Shown here: positions 54,813 through 63,125 of the stretch, piece after piece
Layout of the letters: the number at the start of each line of letters is the position of its first letter
Position numbering within the stretch: position 1 is the first letter of the stretch
NCBI GenBank assembly: GCA_022793065.1
Contig: JAAWCE010000008.1
Span: 1 to 64,000 of the forward strand
DNA length: 64,000 bases
Direction: 5' to 3'
DNA from: Lachnospiraceae bacterium
GTDB taxonomy: Bacteria; Bacillota; Clostridia; Lachnospirales; Lachnospiraceae
Notes under the pieces: model-generated
Seen by the model: the letters and a program-made list of their open reading frames with translations, nothing else
Databases searched by the model: none
Told to the model about the DNA's origin: nothing
Made by a program: the position numbers and the translations under genes

Positions 54813-55670
54813 ATGGGAATTGTTAAGACGAAAGATTTGGTTTATGAGTATATCAGACGTGACGAGGAAGGCAATGTGGAGGGAATTACCAAAGCCATAG
54901 ACCAGGTGGATTTAGATATTGCACAGGGAGAGTTTATTGCTATCCTGGGCCATAATGGGTCAGGAAAATCCACACTTGCCAAACATATTAACGCCATTCT
55001 AAATCCTACAGAAGGCAGTGTGTGGGTGGATGGAATGGATACTTCACAGGAAGAGAAGGTATGGGAGATACGTCAGACCGCCGGAATGGTATTTCAAAAT
55101 CCTGATAATCAGATTATCGGACAGGTTGTAGAGGAAGATGTGGGATTTGGTCCGGAAAATATGGGGATTCCCACAAAGGAAATATGGGAACGGGTGGAGG
55201 AAAGTCTCAGGGCGGTAGGAATGTATGAATTCCGCAAACATTCACCCAATAAGCTGTCAGGCGGGCAAAAGCAAAGGGTATCCATTGCGGGTGTTCTTGC
55301 AATGCATCCCAAATGTATTATTTTGGATGAACCCACCGCTATGTTAGACCCAAGCGGACGCAGGGAAGTTATACGGGCAGCACGGGCGTTAAATCAAGTG
55401 GAAGAAGTGACCATTATTCTGATTACCCATTACATGGAAGAAATTATTCATGCCGATCGGGTATTTGTTATGGACAGTGGAAAGATTGCAATGGAGGGCA
55501 CCCCAAGAGATATTTTTTCACAGGTGGAGAGGCTGAAAGAACTCAGGCTGGATGTGCCTCAGGTGACGCTGCTTTCCTATGAGCTGCAGAAAAGAGGCGT
55601 TAGGCTGCCAAATGGGATTTTAACGATAGAGGAGCTGACAAAAGAGTTAGAGCAATTGAGAAAGTCATAA
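54813..55670 (+). CDS. ecfA1: ECF transporter ATPase EcfA1
   Basis: A 285-residue ATPase of the shared energising module for vitamin and metal uptake (ECF). Walker [11 protein letters not shown]-loop VFQNPDNQI, signature LSGGQKQR and Walker B CIILDEP are intact, with the switch His in LITHYME. In the ECF complex it pairs with EcfA2 and EcfT, which bind interchangeable substrate (S) components encoded elsewhere. It lies 59 bases before ecfA2. Confidence 0.96.
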   Translation: MGIVKTKDLVYEYIRRDEEGNVEGITKAIDQVDLDIAQGEFIAILGHNGSGKSTLAKHINAILNPTEGSVWVDGMDTSQEEKVWEIRQTAGMVFQNPDNQIIGQVVEEDVGFGPENMGIPTKEIWERVEESLRAVGMYEFRKHSPNKLSGGQKQRVSIAGVLAMHPKCIILDEPTAMLDPSGRREVIRAARALNQVEEVTIILITHYMEEIIHADRVFVMDSGKIAMEGTPRDIFSQVERLKELRLDVPQVTLLSYELQKRGVRLPNGILTIEELTKELEQLRKS

Positions 55671-55729
55671 AAGGATCCTCCGGGAAGAAGCGGAGGAGAG
55701 TAAGTTTTCTCATGGAAACGAGGTAGGGA

Positions 55730-56596
55730 ATGTCAATTATTTTAGACCATATTAATTATGTATATGGAGGGGATACGCCGCTGGCGGTCAATGCTTTGGA
55801 CGATATCTGTCTGCAGATACCGGAGGGGCAGTTTGTGGGAATTATCGGACATACCGGGTCAGGAAAGTCTACGTTGGTACAACATATGAACGGATTGCTG
55901 AAAGCATCATCAGGACATATTTATTTTCATGGCGAGGATATTTATGACAAGGACTATGATTTGAAAAAATTGCGCAGCAAAGTAGGGTTGGTATTTCAAT
56001 ATCCGGAACATCAGTTGTTTGAGATAGATGTATTTACAGATGTATGTTTTGGGCCTAAAAATCTGGGGCTGGATAAAAAGGAGACGGAACTGAGAGCTTT
56101 TGATGCGCTGCGCAAGGTGGGATTGCCCATGGACCTGTATTATCAGTCTCCGTTTGAACTGTCCGGCGGACAGAAACGGCGGGTGGCCATTGCAGGGGTA
56201 TTGGCGATGAAACCGGAGGTATTGATATTGGATGAACCCACTGCAGGATTGGACCCCAAAGGTCGGGATGAAATTTTAAAACAGATTAAAGCGCTGCAGG
56301 TGGAGACAGGAATGACTATTTTGCTGGTATCCCATAGTATGGAGGATGTGGCGGAATATGTGGACAGGATAATTGTAATGAACAGAGGACAGGTTATGTA
56401 TGACGATGAGCCTAAAGTTGTTTTTTCACATTACAGGGAATTGGAAGAGGTGGGATTGGCCGCTCCACAGGTTACTTATATTCTTCATAAGCTAAGAGAG
56501 AAGGGACTGGATGTGGATGTGAGCGCTACTACGATCGGAGAGGCCGCGGATACCATACAAAAGGCAATGGGAGTTGATAGGAAATCATATGCTTAG
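55730..56596 (+). CDS. ecfA2: ECF transporter ATPase EcfA2
   Basis: A 288-residue second ATPase of the ECF energising module. Walker A GHTGSGKST, Q-loop VFQYPEHQL, signature LSGGQKRR, Walker B VLILDEP and His in LLVSHSME are all present. EcfA2-type enzymes carry QYPEHQLF where EcfA1 has QNPDNQI, as here. Its last 8 bases overlap the ecfT start. Confidence 0.96.
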   Translation: MSIILDHINYVYGGDTPLAVNALDDICLQIPEGQFVGIIGHTGSGKSTLVQHMNGLLKASSGHIYFHGEDIYDKDYDLKKLRSKVGLVFQYPEHQLFEIDVFTDVCFGPKNLGLDKKETELRAFDALRKVGLPMDLYYQSPFELSGGQKRRVAIAGVLAMKPEVLILDEPTAGLDPKGRDEILKQIKALQVETGMTILLVSHSMEDVAEYVDRIIVMNRGQVMYDDEPKVVFSHYRELEEVGLAAPQVTYILHKLREKGLDVDVSATTIGEAADTIQKAMGVDRKSYA

Positions 56597-57386
56597 AGAT
56601 ATTACATTAGGACAATATTATCAGACGGAATCAGTGATACACAGACTTGACCCACGAGTAAAACTGGGAGGAACATTATTATATATTATCTCGTTATTTT
56701 TCTTCAAAAACATTTGGGGATATGTGGCGGCGGCAATATTTTTGGCAATTGTCATTAAACTATCCCATGTGCCGTTTCGCTTTATGGTGAAAGGAATGAA
56801 GGCCATTCTGTTTTTGCTGTTGATTACAGTGGTTTTTAATCTGTTTCTGACGCCGGGAACAGCGTTGGTGTCCTTTTGGAAGATTACCATAACGTTAGAA
56901 GGACTTAAAATGGCAGTTACTATGGCGATTAGACTGACAATGCTGATTATCGGTTCTTCCATTATGACCTTGACCACCACACCGAATAATTTGACGGATG
57001 GAATGGAAAAAATGATGAAGCCCTTGAAACTATTCCATGTGCCCGTTCATGAGGTGGCAATGATGATGTCGATTGCGCTGCGATTTATACCGATTTTATT
57101 GGAAGAGACTGATAAAATTATGAAAGCACAGATTGCAAGAGGCGCTGACTTTGAGAGCGGAAATGTAGTCAAAAGAGCAAAGGCGCTGGTGCCTTTGCTG
57201 GTGCCCTTATTCATATCCGCATTTCGCAGGGCAAATGACCTGGCAATGGCAATGGAAGCCAGATGTTATCGCGGCGGGGAAGGCAGAACCAAGATGAAGC
57301 CGCTGGTATACCGGAAACAGGACGGAATCGGCTATGTGTGCGTGGCGGTCTATTTGGTGGCGGGAATTGCCATTGGGAGATTGTAA
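56589..57386 (+). CDS. ecfT: ECF transporter membrane component EcfT
   Basis: A 265-residue membrane scaffold joining the two ATPases to S components. Four to five hydrophobic segments are followed by the two coupling-helix motifs, seen as IARGAD and the EARCYRGG near the C-terminus (Ala-Arg-Gly type), and RLDPRVKLGGTLLYI is at the N-terminus. ATG 56589 is preferred over TTG 56574 and has AGGAAA close upstream. The order ecfA1-ecfA2-ecfT-truA-rplM-rpsI is conserved in Firmicutes. Confidence 0.95.
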   Translation: MLRDITLGQYYQTESVIHRLDPRVKLGGTLLYIISLFFFKNIWGYVAAAIFLAIVIKLSHVPFRFMVKGMKAILFLLLITVVFNLFLTPGTALVSFWKITITLEGLKMAVTMAIRLTMLIIGSSIMTLTTTPNNLTDGMEKMMKPLKLFHVPVHEVAMMMSIALRFIPILLEETDKIMKAQIARGADFESGNVVKRAKALVPLLVPLFISAFRRANDLAMAMEARCYRGGEGRTKMKPLVYRKQDGIGYVCVAVYLVAGIAIGRL

Positions 57387-57413
57387 AGGGACTGTTTTTA
57401 AATTTGCGGGAGA

Positions 57414-58199
57414 ATGGAACATATGGCAGAGAAATGGGAATGGGAAACGCAGCGGGAAAAAAAGAGGGTGCGTATGGTGGTGGCCTATGACGGAACCAAG
57501 TATCATGGGTGGCAGTTGCAGGACAATGGAATCACCATTGAATCAGAGTTGAACAGATGTCTTTCGGCATTGTTGGGAGAAGAGATTCGGGTCATTGGCG
57601 CCAGCCGTACTGATTCCGGCGTTCATGCTTTGGGAAATGTGGCGGTGTTTGATATGGCGAGCAGAATACCGCCGGAGAAAATATCTTATGCGCTGAATCA
57701 GAGGCTGCCGGAGGACATTCGTATTCAAAAATCGGACGAAGTATCTCTTGATTGGCATCCAAGGTATTGTCAGAGCCGCAAGACTTATGAATATCGAATC
57801 TACAGAGGGGAATTTCCCATGCCTGTCAAGAGACTGTATTCCTATTTTACATATCATGTCCTTCAGGTGGAGAAAATGAGGCAGGCTGCGGGATATCTGG
57901 AGGGGGAACATGACTTTAAGAGTTTTTGCCAAACGGGAGCACAGGTAGAGAGTACGGTGCGGACGATTTATAAAATTCAGGTGGAAGAGCAGGGAGCGGA
58001 TTTGGTAATCCGTGTATGCGGAAACGGATTTCTCTATAATATGGTCAGAATTATTGCAGGGACTTTAATTGAAGTAGGACAGGGAAAAAGGACGCCGGAT
58101 TCCATGGGACAGATTTTGGAAGCCAAGAACCGCAGTGCTGCCGGCCCTACGGCTCCGGCACACGGGCTGACTTTGGTGAAATATGAGTTTGACATATGA
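57414..58199 (+). CDS. truA: tRNA pseudouridine synthase A
   Basis: A 261-residue enzyme making pseudouridine at positions 38-40 of the tRNA anticodon arm. The catalytic aspartate is Asp67 in GASRTDSGVHALGN; VVAYDGTKYHGWQLQ and the final GNGFLYNMVRIIAGTLIEVG are family marks. It begins 27 bases after ecfT, probably co-transcribed. Confidence 0.97.
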   Translation: MEHMAEKWEWETQREKKRVRMVVAYDGTKYHGWQLQDNGITIESELNRCLSALLGEEIRVIGASRTDSGVHALGNVAVFDMASRIPPEKISYALNQRLPEDIRIQKSDEVSLDWHPRYCQSRKTYEYRIYRGEFPMPVKRLYSYFTYHVLQVEKMRQAAGYLEGEHDFKSFCQTGAQVESTVRTIYKIQVEEQGADLVIRVCGNGFLYNMVRIIAGTLIEVGQGKRTPDSMGQILEAKNRSAAGPTAPAHGLTLVKYEFDI

Positions 58200-58266
58200 A
58201 AGACTGTTTAGAAGTGAAATTGCGTTGAAGAGGGAAGCGAAATATGTATTTTTCAGGAAATAATAG

Positions 58267-58295
58267 TTGACAGACTATTGTGAGTATAGTAAAAT
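58267..58295 (+). promoter_or_regulatory. Sigma-A promoter of rplM-rpsI
   Basis: A perfect TTGACA (58267-58272), 17 bases, TAAAAT (58290-58295). Start near 58302 gives a leader of about 160 bases. Confidence 0.85.
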
Positions 58296-58301
58296 AAAAA
58301 A

Positions 58302-58460
58302 CTGTGATAACGATTCAAGATGCTGTGCCAAAGCCCCGGTACAGCATTTAGAAGATAGAAGATAATCGTTTCGGAAAAGTATAGGAAACAGCCGGACATC
58401 TGTGGAATATACCATATTCGGAATAATAAATGTAAAAAGAGTAATCATGGAGGAAGCATA
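58302..58460 (+). promoter_or_regulatory. Leader of rplM, resembling an L13 leader
   Basis: Two coaxial stems: AACGATT/AATCGTT (58309-58315 with 58364-58370) encloses a 10-bp hairpin formed by 58320-58329 and 58338-58347 with an 8-base loop. Firmicutes rplM genes are known to carry an autoregulatory L13 leader, and position and shape fit; a covariance search was not possible. GGAGG precedes the ATG. Confidence 0.6.
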
Positions 58461-58889
58461 ATGAAGACATTTATGGCAAGTCCAGCTACCATTGATAGAA
58501 AGTGGTATGTAGTTGACGCTACGGATATGACTTTGGGACGCCTTGCATCAGAGGTTGCCAGCATATTGAGAGGAAAGAATAAGCCTATTTTTACGCCCCA
58601 TATAGATACAGGGGATTATGTAATTGTGATTAATGCAGAGAAGATTAAAGTGACAGGAAAGAAACTGGATCAGAAGGTATATTATCATCATTCTGATTAT
58701 GTGGGCGGCATGAAAGAAACCACTCTGCGCGAGAAGCTGGCAAAGAAACCTGTAGAGGTTGTGGAGCTGGCAGTGAAAGGGATGCTTCCCAAGGGACCTT
58801 TAGGAAGACAGATGTACACGAAGCTTTATGTATATGCGGGACCTGAGCATAATCACGCAGCTCAGAAACCGGAAGTGCTGACATTCTAA
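58461..58889 (+). CDS. rplM: Ribosomal protein L13 (uL13)
   Basis: A 142-residue large-subunit protein. Marks are [19 protein letters not shown] at the N-terminus, [17 protein letters not shown] and [20 protein letters not shown]. It is one of the early assembly proteins of 50S and may bind its own leader. 22 bases separate it from rpsI. Confidence 0.98.
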   Translation: MKTFMASPATIDRKWYVVDATDMTLGRLASEVASILRGKNKPIFTPHIDTGDYVIVINAEKIKVTGKKLDQKVYYHHSDYVGGMKETTLREKLAKKPVEVVELAVKGMLPKGPLGRQMYTKLYVYAGPEHNHAAQKPEVLTF

Positions 58890-58911
58890 AGGATAGGAGG
58901 ATAAGAAAATC

Positions 58912-59307
58912 ATGGCGAAGACAGAAAAGTACTATGGTACAGGCAGAAGAAAGAAATCCATCGCACGTGTATATTTGGTACCCGGCAAAGGCGATGTTAA
59001 GATTAATAAGAGAGATATGGAAGAATATTTTGGAATGGAGACCTTGAAGGTTATCGTGCGCCAGCCGTTGGTTGCAACAGGTACGGTTGATAAGTTTGAC
59101 GTACTGGTGAATGTGCGCGGCGGTGGCTTTACCGGCCAGGCAGGCGCTATCAGGCATGGTATTGCAAGAGCGCTGCTCCAGGCAGATGCAGATTACAGGC
59201 CCGTTTTGAAGAAGGCTGGTTATCTTACAAGAGATCCTCGTATGAAGGAAAGAAAGAAGTATGGTTTGAAGGCAGCTCGCCGCGCTCCGCAGTTCTCCAA
59301 GAGATAA
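58912..59307 (+). CDS. rpsI: Ribosomal protein S9 (uS9)
   Basis: A 131-residue small-subunit protein. [20 protein letters not shown] at the N-terminus and the C-terminal [18 protein letters not shown] reaching the P site are diagnostic. It is the last host gene before the mobile element. Confidence 0.98.
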   Translation: MAKTEKYYGTGRRKKSIARVYLVPGKGDVKINKRDMEEYFGMETLKVIVRQPLVATGTVDKFDVLVNVRGGGFTGQAGAIRHGIARALLQADADYRPVLKKAGYLTRDPRMKERKKYGLKAARRAPQFSKR

Positions 59308-59347
59308 TATTGGAGATATTCTTATCACATCTAAGAGAGACTTACAG

Positions 59348-59377
59348 CCTCTGGAACTTTGTGTTTCGGGGGTTTTT
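59348..59377 (+). terminator. Terminator of rplM-rpsI
   Basis: CCTCTGGAA (59348-59356) pairs with TTTCGGGGG (59364-59372), using three G-T pairs, and is followed by TTTTT. It lies 40 bases after rpsI. Confidence 0.65.
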
Positions 59378-59410
59378 CTCTGCCCTCCGGTTGGCAAAAA
59401 GCCGGCTCGG

Positions 59411-59460
59411 ATTTGGTGGGATTTGGTGGGTAAGCAGCGTACAATAAGCGGGCAATAAGC
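59411..59460. repeat. Short direct repeats at the edge of the mobile element
   Basis: ATTTGGTGGG occurs twice in tandem (59411-59420, 59421-59430), and CAATAAGC occurs twice (59442-59449, 59453-59460). They lie between rpsI and the integrase gene, where an attachment site and integrase arm sites would be expected. No core duplication could be tested because the other end of the element is outside the window. Confidence 0.45.
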
Positions 59461-59487
59461 AAAAATGTCATATCCGGATAAAATTAG

Positions 59488-59519
59488 ACCCCTGGGAAAG
59501 TGGAACCCCAGGGGTGTTT
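59488..59519. terminator. Terminator between rpsI and the integrase gene
   Basis: ACCCCTGGG (59488-59496) pairs with CCCAGGGGT (59507-59515) and is followed by GTTTT on the plus strand. On the minus strand it follows the integrase stop directly and runs into CTAATTTTATC. Confidence 0.75.
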
Positions 59520-60574
59520 TATATCTTATTGATGGCCTCTACAAGAACCTGTATGTCAAGGTGCGTATAGACACGTTCGGTCACGGTCATTGCTCCGGAG
59601 TGACCGACAATCTTTTTTATGGTGGTGGCATCAACGCCAGCCTCGGCCAACATGGAAATGCAGGTATGGCGGCAACAGTGCGGAGTGTGGTTGATACCCA
59701 GTTGTTCCATGAGAGGCATGAAATAGCTGTCGTAATAGTTCCGGTAGAGAAAATGCTTTCCATCGCTGGTGTGCAGGAGATATTTGCTTTCCGGGCAGGA
59801 GTCGTACCATGCCTGGTAGAATGGGAGGACCTTATCGGCAATAGGGACTTTCCGCAGTCCGTTTTCGGTTTTGCTTTTTATGACGTCGAAATATTGTTCC
59901 TCCAGATGAACGTGTTCCTTTTTCAAATCAAGGAACTCGGAAATCCTGGTACCATTATACAGCAGCATGAGGACAATCTGGTAATAGGGATCGTCTTTCT
60001 GCTCCCAGATACGGTCAATCTCAGAACGCTCGAATTTGTTGCGGTCATATTTGTTGGGGTTGCGATCCTTGTATTGTGCTATATCCACAAAAGAGGAATA
60101 GTCCTTGTTACAGATTTCATTCTTTAGTGCAAACTGATACATCTGATTGAAAAGTATTTTGACTTTTTTTAGTGTGGGGTAATTCTTCCCACAGCTGTCT
60201 ATGACATTCTGCAGATCAGCCAGCTTTAGGTCTTTGAAAATACGGTTATAGAGCAGGCCGCAGGCTTTGTAGCTTGCGGTGTAGCCTTTTACGTTGGAAT
60301 CTGATATAGTAGGATATTTCCGTTTAGACCATTCCTCGTAAACATCAGAAAAGGTCATTTTTGCCGCTCTGGTGTCAAAGGGATTTTCGTTATATTCAGC
60401 AAGCATACGGAGCCCTTCAGCCTTTGTTTTGGAATATCCGATGATAATATAGTCCTGTACCTGCTTATCCTTTTCGGCGTCATAATGCCATCCGGCAGTT
60501 TTACGCACCATCCAGGGGTTTCTACGTTTCCCAGACATTTTTATAACGCTCCCATATCCGTTTGGCAGCCTCAT
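59519..60574 (-). CDS. int: Tyrosine-type site-specific integrase
   Basis: A 351-residue phage/ICE integrase. The N-terminal part is an arm-type DNA-binding domain (RNPWMVRKTAGWHYDAE), the middle a core-binding SAM-like domain, and the C-terminal catalytic domain holds Arg210 (YNGTRISEF), His299 and Arg302 (HCCRHTCISML), His325 (VGHSG) and nucleophile Tyr336 (ERVYTHLD). All catalytic residues are present. It inserts the element next to rpsI; no excisionase could be identified. Confidence 0.95.
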   Translation of the reverse strand: MRLPNGYGSVIKMSGKRRNPWMVRKTAGWHYDAEKDKQVQDYIIIGYSKTKAEGLRMLAEYNENPFDTRAAKMTFSDVYEEWSKRKYPTISDSNVKGYTASYKACGLLYNRIFKDLKLADLQNVIDSCGKNYPTLKKVKILFNQMYQFALKNEICNKDYSSFVDIAQYKDRNPNKYDRNKFERSEIDRIWEQKDDPYYQIVLMLLYNGTRISEFLDLKKEHVHLEEQYFDVIKSKTENGLRKVPIADKVLPFYQAWYDSCPESKYLLHTSDGKHFLYRNYYDSYFMPLMEQLGINHTPHCCRHTCISMLAEAGVDATTIKKIVGHSGAMTVTERVYTHLDIQVLVEAINKI

Positions 60575-60587
60575 AGTATCACTTCCT

Positions 60588-61172
60588 TTATAGTTTGATA
60601 GATTCGATTACTGCGCCAAGTCCGGCATAGTCTGTCTTTACCGGCTCCAGTTTAAGGAGAGAGGAAAGGGAGATCCCCTTCTGGTCCGGTACCTTTTCGT
60701 CCAGAACGGATGTAGGCAGTACATAAAAATCCCAATAGTCTAGGTCGAGCAGGGAGACATCCTTTGTCTTGGCAGTAAATAGGCAGAATACATACAGATC
60801 GCAGTTGCGCTTTGCGACAGTGGCAGAAGTGGCGGTAGCGTTATCCCAGGCCAGCTTTTTTCCAATGTCAAAACGAATCTGAGCAAATATGTTTTCAGGG
60901 GTCCAGGCTTGAATGTAAGCGGCAGATTTTACTTCAATCCTGCGTCCGGATGGACTCGTTACGTCAAAAGGGAGCCAGTTTTCTCGCGTTTGCGTATCTG
61001 GAAGGGGAGTAATTCGATTTAGTGATGAATAAACGAGGAACTCTGCCATTACCCCACGCTGGGTATTGTCGATTAAATCCGAAAACGCCCAGCGCCAGAA
61101 ATCCAAAATGGTGATTCCGGCGCTTTTGCCATGAAGGGTAAATTCCTCATTTCCTGTTAGTTGATGTTCCAT
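60588..61172 (-). CDS. Probable PD-(D/E)xK nuclease, unknown role
   Basis: A 194-residue protein I cannot assign to a named family. Residues 68-82 read LPFDVTSPSGRRIEVK, matching the D-(10)-E-x-K core of PD-(D/E)xK nucleases (Asp70, Glu80, Lys82); an upstream helix carries Glu44 in RGVMAEFLV, as in many such folds. The remaining part has CDLYVFCLFTAKT and DYWDFYVLPTSVL strands. It lies between the integrase and a helical protein, in the lysogeny region where defence genes are often carried. Function in defence or DNA repair is inference. Confidence 0.6.
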   Translation of the reverse strand: MEHQLTGNEEFTLHGKSAGITILDFWRWAFSDLIDNTQRGVMAEFLVYSSLNRITPLPDTQTRENWLPFDVTSPSGRRIEVKSAAYIQAWTPENIFAQIRFDIGKKLAWDNATATSATVAKRNCDLYVFCLFTAKTKDVSLLDLDYWDFYVLPTSVLDEKVPDQKGISLSSLLKLEPVKTDYAGLGAVIESIKL

Positions 61173-61189
61173 GTAATTCCTCCGTTTTG

Positions 61190-61504
61190 CTATCCATAGG
61201 CACGGTAAGCCAGGACGGCCTTAATCCCGGTAACGCAGCCGTAAATGGAATAGGATAATAGTTTCTGGCACTCCGTATCTGAAAGAGGCCCATAGGAATG
61301 TACCAAAGAAAGGAGCTGCAGGTCGGAAAGGTAAAGCTGGTTCTGTAGGCTCCGGATTTTGGCGACAGTGCCGCAGGGATAATCTCCAGATGCAGAGTTA
61401 AAGCTGTCACAGAAAGAGGAAAGGTAGAAAAGCAAGGCGGCGCACTCGTTGCCGCTGGTTTCCTCAGCTTGTGCCAGCTCGAAGTATCGGGCAGCATTTG
61501 CCAT
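61190..61504 (-). CDS. Small helical protein of unknown function
   Basis: A 104-residue protein, almost all helical (ANAARYFELAQAEETSGNEC; LLFYLSSFCDSFNSASGDYP). The pattern of Ala-rich first helix and acidic second resembles small HEPN-like folds, but no R-x4-6-H motif is found. It starts at ATG 61504 with AGGAGG six bases upstream on the minus strand (an earlier in-frame Met is less likely). It is 17 bases before the nuclease-like gene, so the two probably act together. Confidence 0.6.
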   Translation of the reverse strand: MANAARYFELAQAEETSGNECAALLFYLSSFCDSFNSASGDYPCGTVAKIRSLQNQLYLSDLQLLSLVHSYGPLSDTECQKLLSYSIYGCVTGIKAVLAYRAYG

Positions 61505-61549
61505 AGGTGTCCTCCTGTCTTTAGTACCGGCCATATTTCCGGTACCATT

Positions 61550-61915
61550 CTAAACTGATAATCTTTTTTCTTCATCGAGGTACTTCTGAGACTCCGTATA
61601 GGCTTTCAGAAATCCTTTGAGTTCCCCGATAAATTCATATTTCTTTGGCTCCGGCAGGGAACGGAACAGGTCGAGCAGATCATCCTCTTCCTGGGTGGTG
61701 TTTTTGCGGACCGGAGCCTCCTGGCCCGTAAGCAGATAATCCAGCGATACGCCGAGGAAATCAGCAATGGTTTTCATATACTTTGCAGGCGGGTCGTTGG
61801 TGCGGGCTTTCCAGGTTGACATTGTGGAAGTCCGGATAGAGAGTTTTTCGCAAAGTTCATAAGCACGCTTGTCTTTTTCATCCAGCAGTTGGTAGATTCT
61901 TTCAATTATTTCCAT
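61550..61915 (-). CDS. Phage-type XRE repressor
   Basis: A 121-residue transcriptional regulator with an N-terminal helix-turn-helix of the Cro/CI (XRE) type: AYELCEKLSIRTSTMSTWKA is the HTH core, followed by KYMKTIADFLGVSLDYLLTG. The C-terminal third is a charged helical tail, without a LexA-like peptidase. ATG 61915 has GGAGG on the minus strand seven bases before it. It probably maintains the integrated state by binding the operators at 61970-62135. Confidence 0.88.
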   Translation of the reverse strand: MEIIERIYQLLDEKDKRAYELCEKLSIRTSTMSTWKARTNDPPAKYMKTIADFLGVSLDYLLTGQEAPVRKNTTQEEDDLLDLFRSLPEPKKYEFIGELKGFLKAYTESQKYLDEEKRLSV

Positions 61916-61961
61916 TTCATACCTCCGTATCAAAATAAATTCATAAATGAGAGTGCAACTA

Positions 61962-61990
61962 TTTACAAACTCGCAGATGCGTGGTATAAT
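61962..61990 (+). promoter_or_regulatory. Rightward early promoter of the element
   Basis: TTTACA (61962-61967), 17 bases, perfect TATAAT (61985-61990). The operator-like CTCGCA at 61970-61975 lies inside the spacer, so repressor binding there would block polymerase. Confidence 0.75.
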
Positions 61991-62135
61991 ATATACATGA
62001 AATACAAATTAATTCAAAGTTGCGAGCAGAGAACAAAATGTATTTCTAAGTGCGTTTGCGAGCCTGTAAATAGGATATTTCCATTATAGCACGCAAACAT
62101 GCAAAAATAAATAACAAATATTAAGCAAATGCGAG
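61970..62135. promoter_or_regulatory. Repeated operator motif between the divergent genes
   Basis: Five copies of a TGCGAG/TGCGTG motif, in both orientations: CTCGCA 61970-61975, TTGCGAG 62020-62026, TTTGCGAG 62055-62062, GCACGCAAAC 62089-62098 (reverse) and ATGCGAG 62129-62135. Three fall in or near promoter boxes. Likely binding sites for the XRE repressor or the divergent regulator. Confidence 0.6.
62083..62088 (-). promoter_or_regulatory. Leftward -10 box, possible repressor promoter
   Basis: On the minus strand this reads TATAAT. A weak TTTATT lies 17 bases upstream. The GCACGCAAAC operator copy overlaps the spacer. Confidence 0.5.
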
Positions 62136-62152
62136 AAAGGAGTGATACTCAA

Positions 62153-62572
62153 ATGGGAAAGGAAACATCACAATGGGGTAAGGATGTCCGGAAAGCCGCT
62201 ATTGACAAGGATATGACATTAAAGCAGCTGGCGGAAAGAATCGGTTACAGCTATGCGACAGTTTCCTCAGTTATCAATGGCCGCTACTCAAACGCAAGCG
62301 TCCAGACAATCGCTGATAAAATCAACGGAGTGCTTGGCACAAAAGGGATGCCAGAACGGATTGATACACCTTCAGACGAATGGTGCCAGTGCGTGAAGAT
62401 TGAGCTTGTGAAAAAGAAACTGAGCGTCAATCAGCTGGCGGAGAAACTGAACGTCTCCAGAGATCGGCTGTCACTGGTTATTAACGGCAGGATGATGAAT
62501 GAAAAAATCGTGGATGCCGTGAGCAATCTGCTGAACATCAAAATCTCGGCTGTACCCTCTGGTGATAGTTAA
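62153..62572 (+). CDS. Regulator with two helix-turn-helix domains
   Basis: A 139-residue protein containing two XRE-type HTH domains in a row: LKQLAERIGYSYATVSSVIN at about 23-42 and VNQLAEKLNVSRDRLSLVIN at about 92-111. The internal duplication suggests binding to paired operator sites as a monomer or dimer. ATG 62153 has AAGGAG ten bases upstream. It is the first gene rightward from the operator region, the position of Cro- or antirepressor-type genes. Confidence 0.8.
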   Translation: MGKETSQWGKDVRKAAIDKDMTLKQLAERIGYSYATVSSVINGRYSNASVQTIADKINGVLGTKGMPERIDTPSDEWCQCVKIELVKKKLSVNQLAEKLNVSRDRLSLVINGRMMNEKIVDAVSNLLNIKISAVPSGDS

Positions 62573-62600
62573 ATTATAGCGGAAGGGTAGGTAACACGGA

Positions 62601-63095
62601 ATGGGAAAAGGTCCTATAAACGAGAACAACAATGTATATTTCAAAGCTAGGAAAAGAGCCGCAGCATACAATGAGAGGCTATATAGCCGGGAGGGAGCAT
62701 CAGAGCTTTTAGGGATTTCGGTATCAACGCTGGCTGATTATGAGCTTGGAAATACGAAAGTTGTGCCGGTGGATAAGGTCGTCCTCATGGCCGACTTATA
62801 TAACGCCCCGGAACTGATTACAGGGTATTGCATGGGAGAATGTCCGGTGCATGGTTTTCTTCCGCTGGCTACAGAGGAAAAGAGCATACAGGGAATTACC
62901 CTGCGTCTTTTGCGAGGTTTCAACGAGGACGGATTAAGGGCTATGAAGGAGGATTTAATCGAGATAACAGAGGACGGAATCATCAGCAAAGAGGAACTTC
63001 CGAAACTGAAAGCAATTCTGGAAAAGCTGGAGAAGATTGCGGAGATCATAAGCGAAATGAAGATTGCCGGAGAGAAGTACATCAAGGGAGAGTAA
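62601..63095 (+). CDS. XRE-type regulator with a helical tail
   Basis: A 164-residue protein with an HTH domain near the N-terminus (REGASELLGISVSTLADYEL) followed by KVVLMADLYNAPELITGYC. A cysteine-containing turn (CMGECPVHGF) links it to a long helical C-terminus (LPKLKAILEKLEKIAEIISE) likely used for dimerisation. Similar regulators are common early genes of Lachnospiraceae prophages and mobilised elements. Its stop abuts the next frame. Confidence 0.8.
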   Translation: MGKGPINENNNVYFKARKRAAAYNERLYSREGASELLGISVSTLADYELGNTKVVPVDKVVLMADLYNAPELITGYCMGECPVHGFLPLATEEKSIQGITLRLLRGFNEDGLRAMKEDLIEITEDGIISKEELPKLKAILEKLEKIAEIISEMKIAGEKYIKGE

Positions 63096-63125
63096 TTGAC
63101 TGAGGACAGGAAAGGAGATCTGATT

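Noticed and set aside
61147..61575. Second minus-strand frame overlapping the small helical protein gene
   Set aside because: Its composition is not protein-like, and the frame at 61190-61504 has a good ribosome site.
61889..62089. Plus-strand frame through the operator region, inner start near 61997
   Set aside because: It crosses the divergent promoters and operators, has no ribosome site and begins only seven bases after a -10 box.
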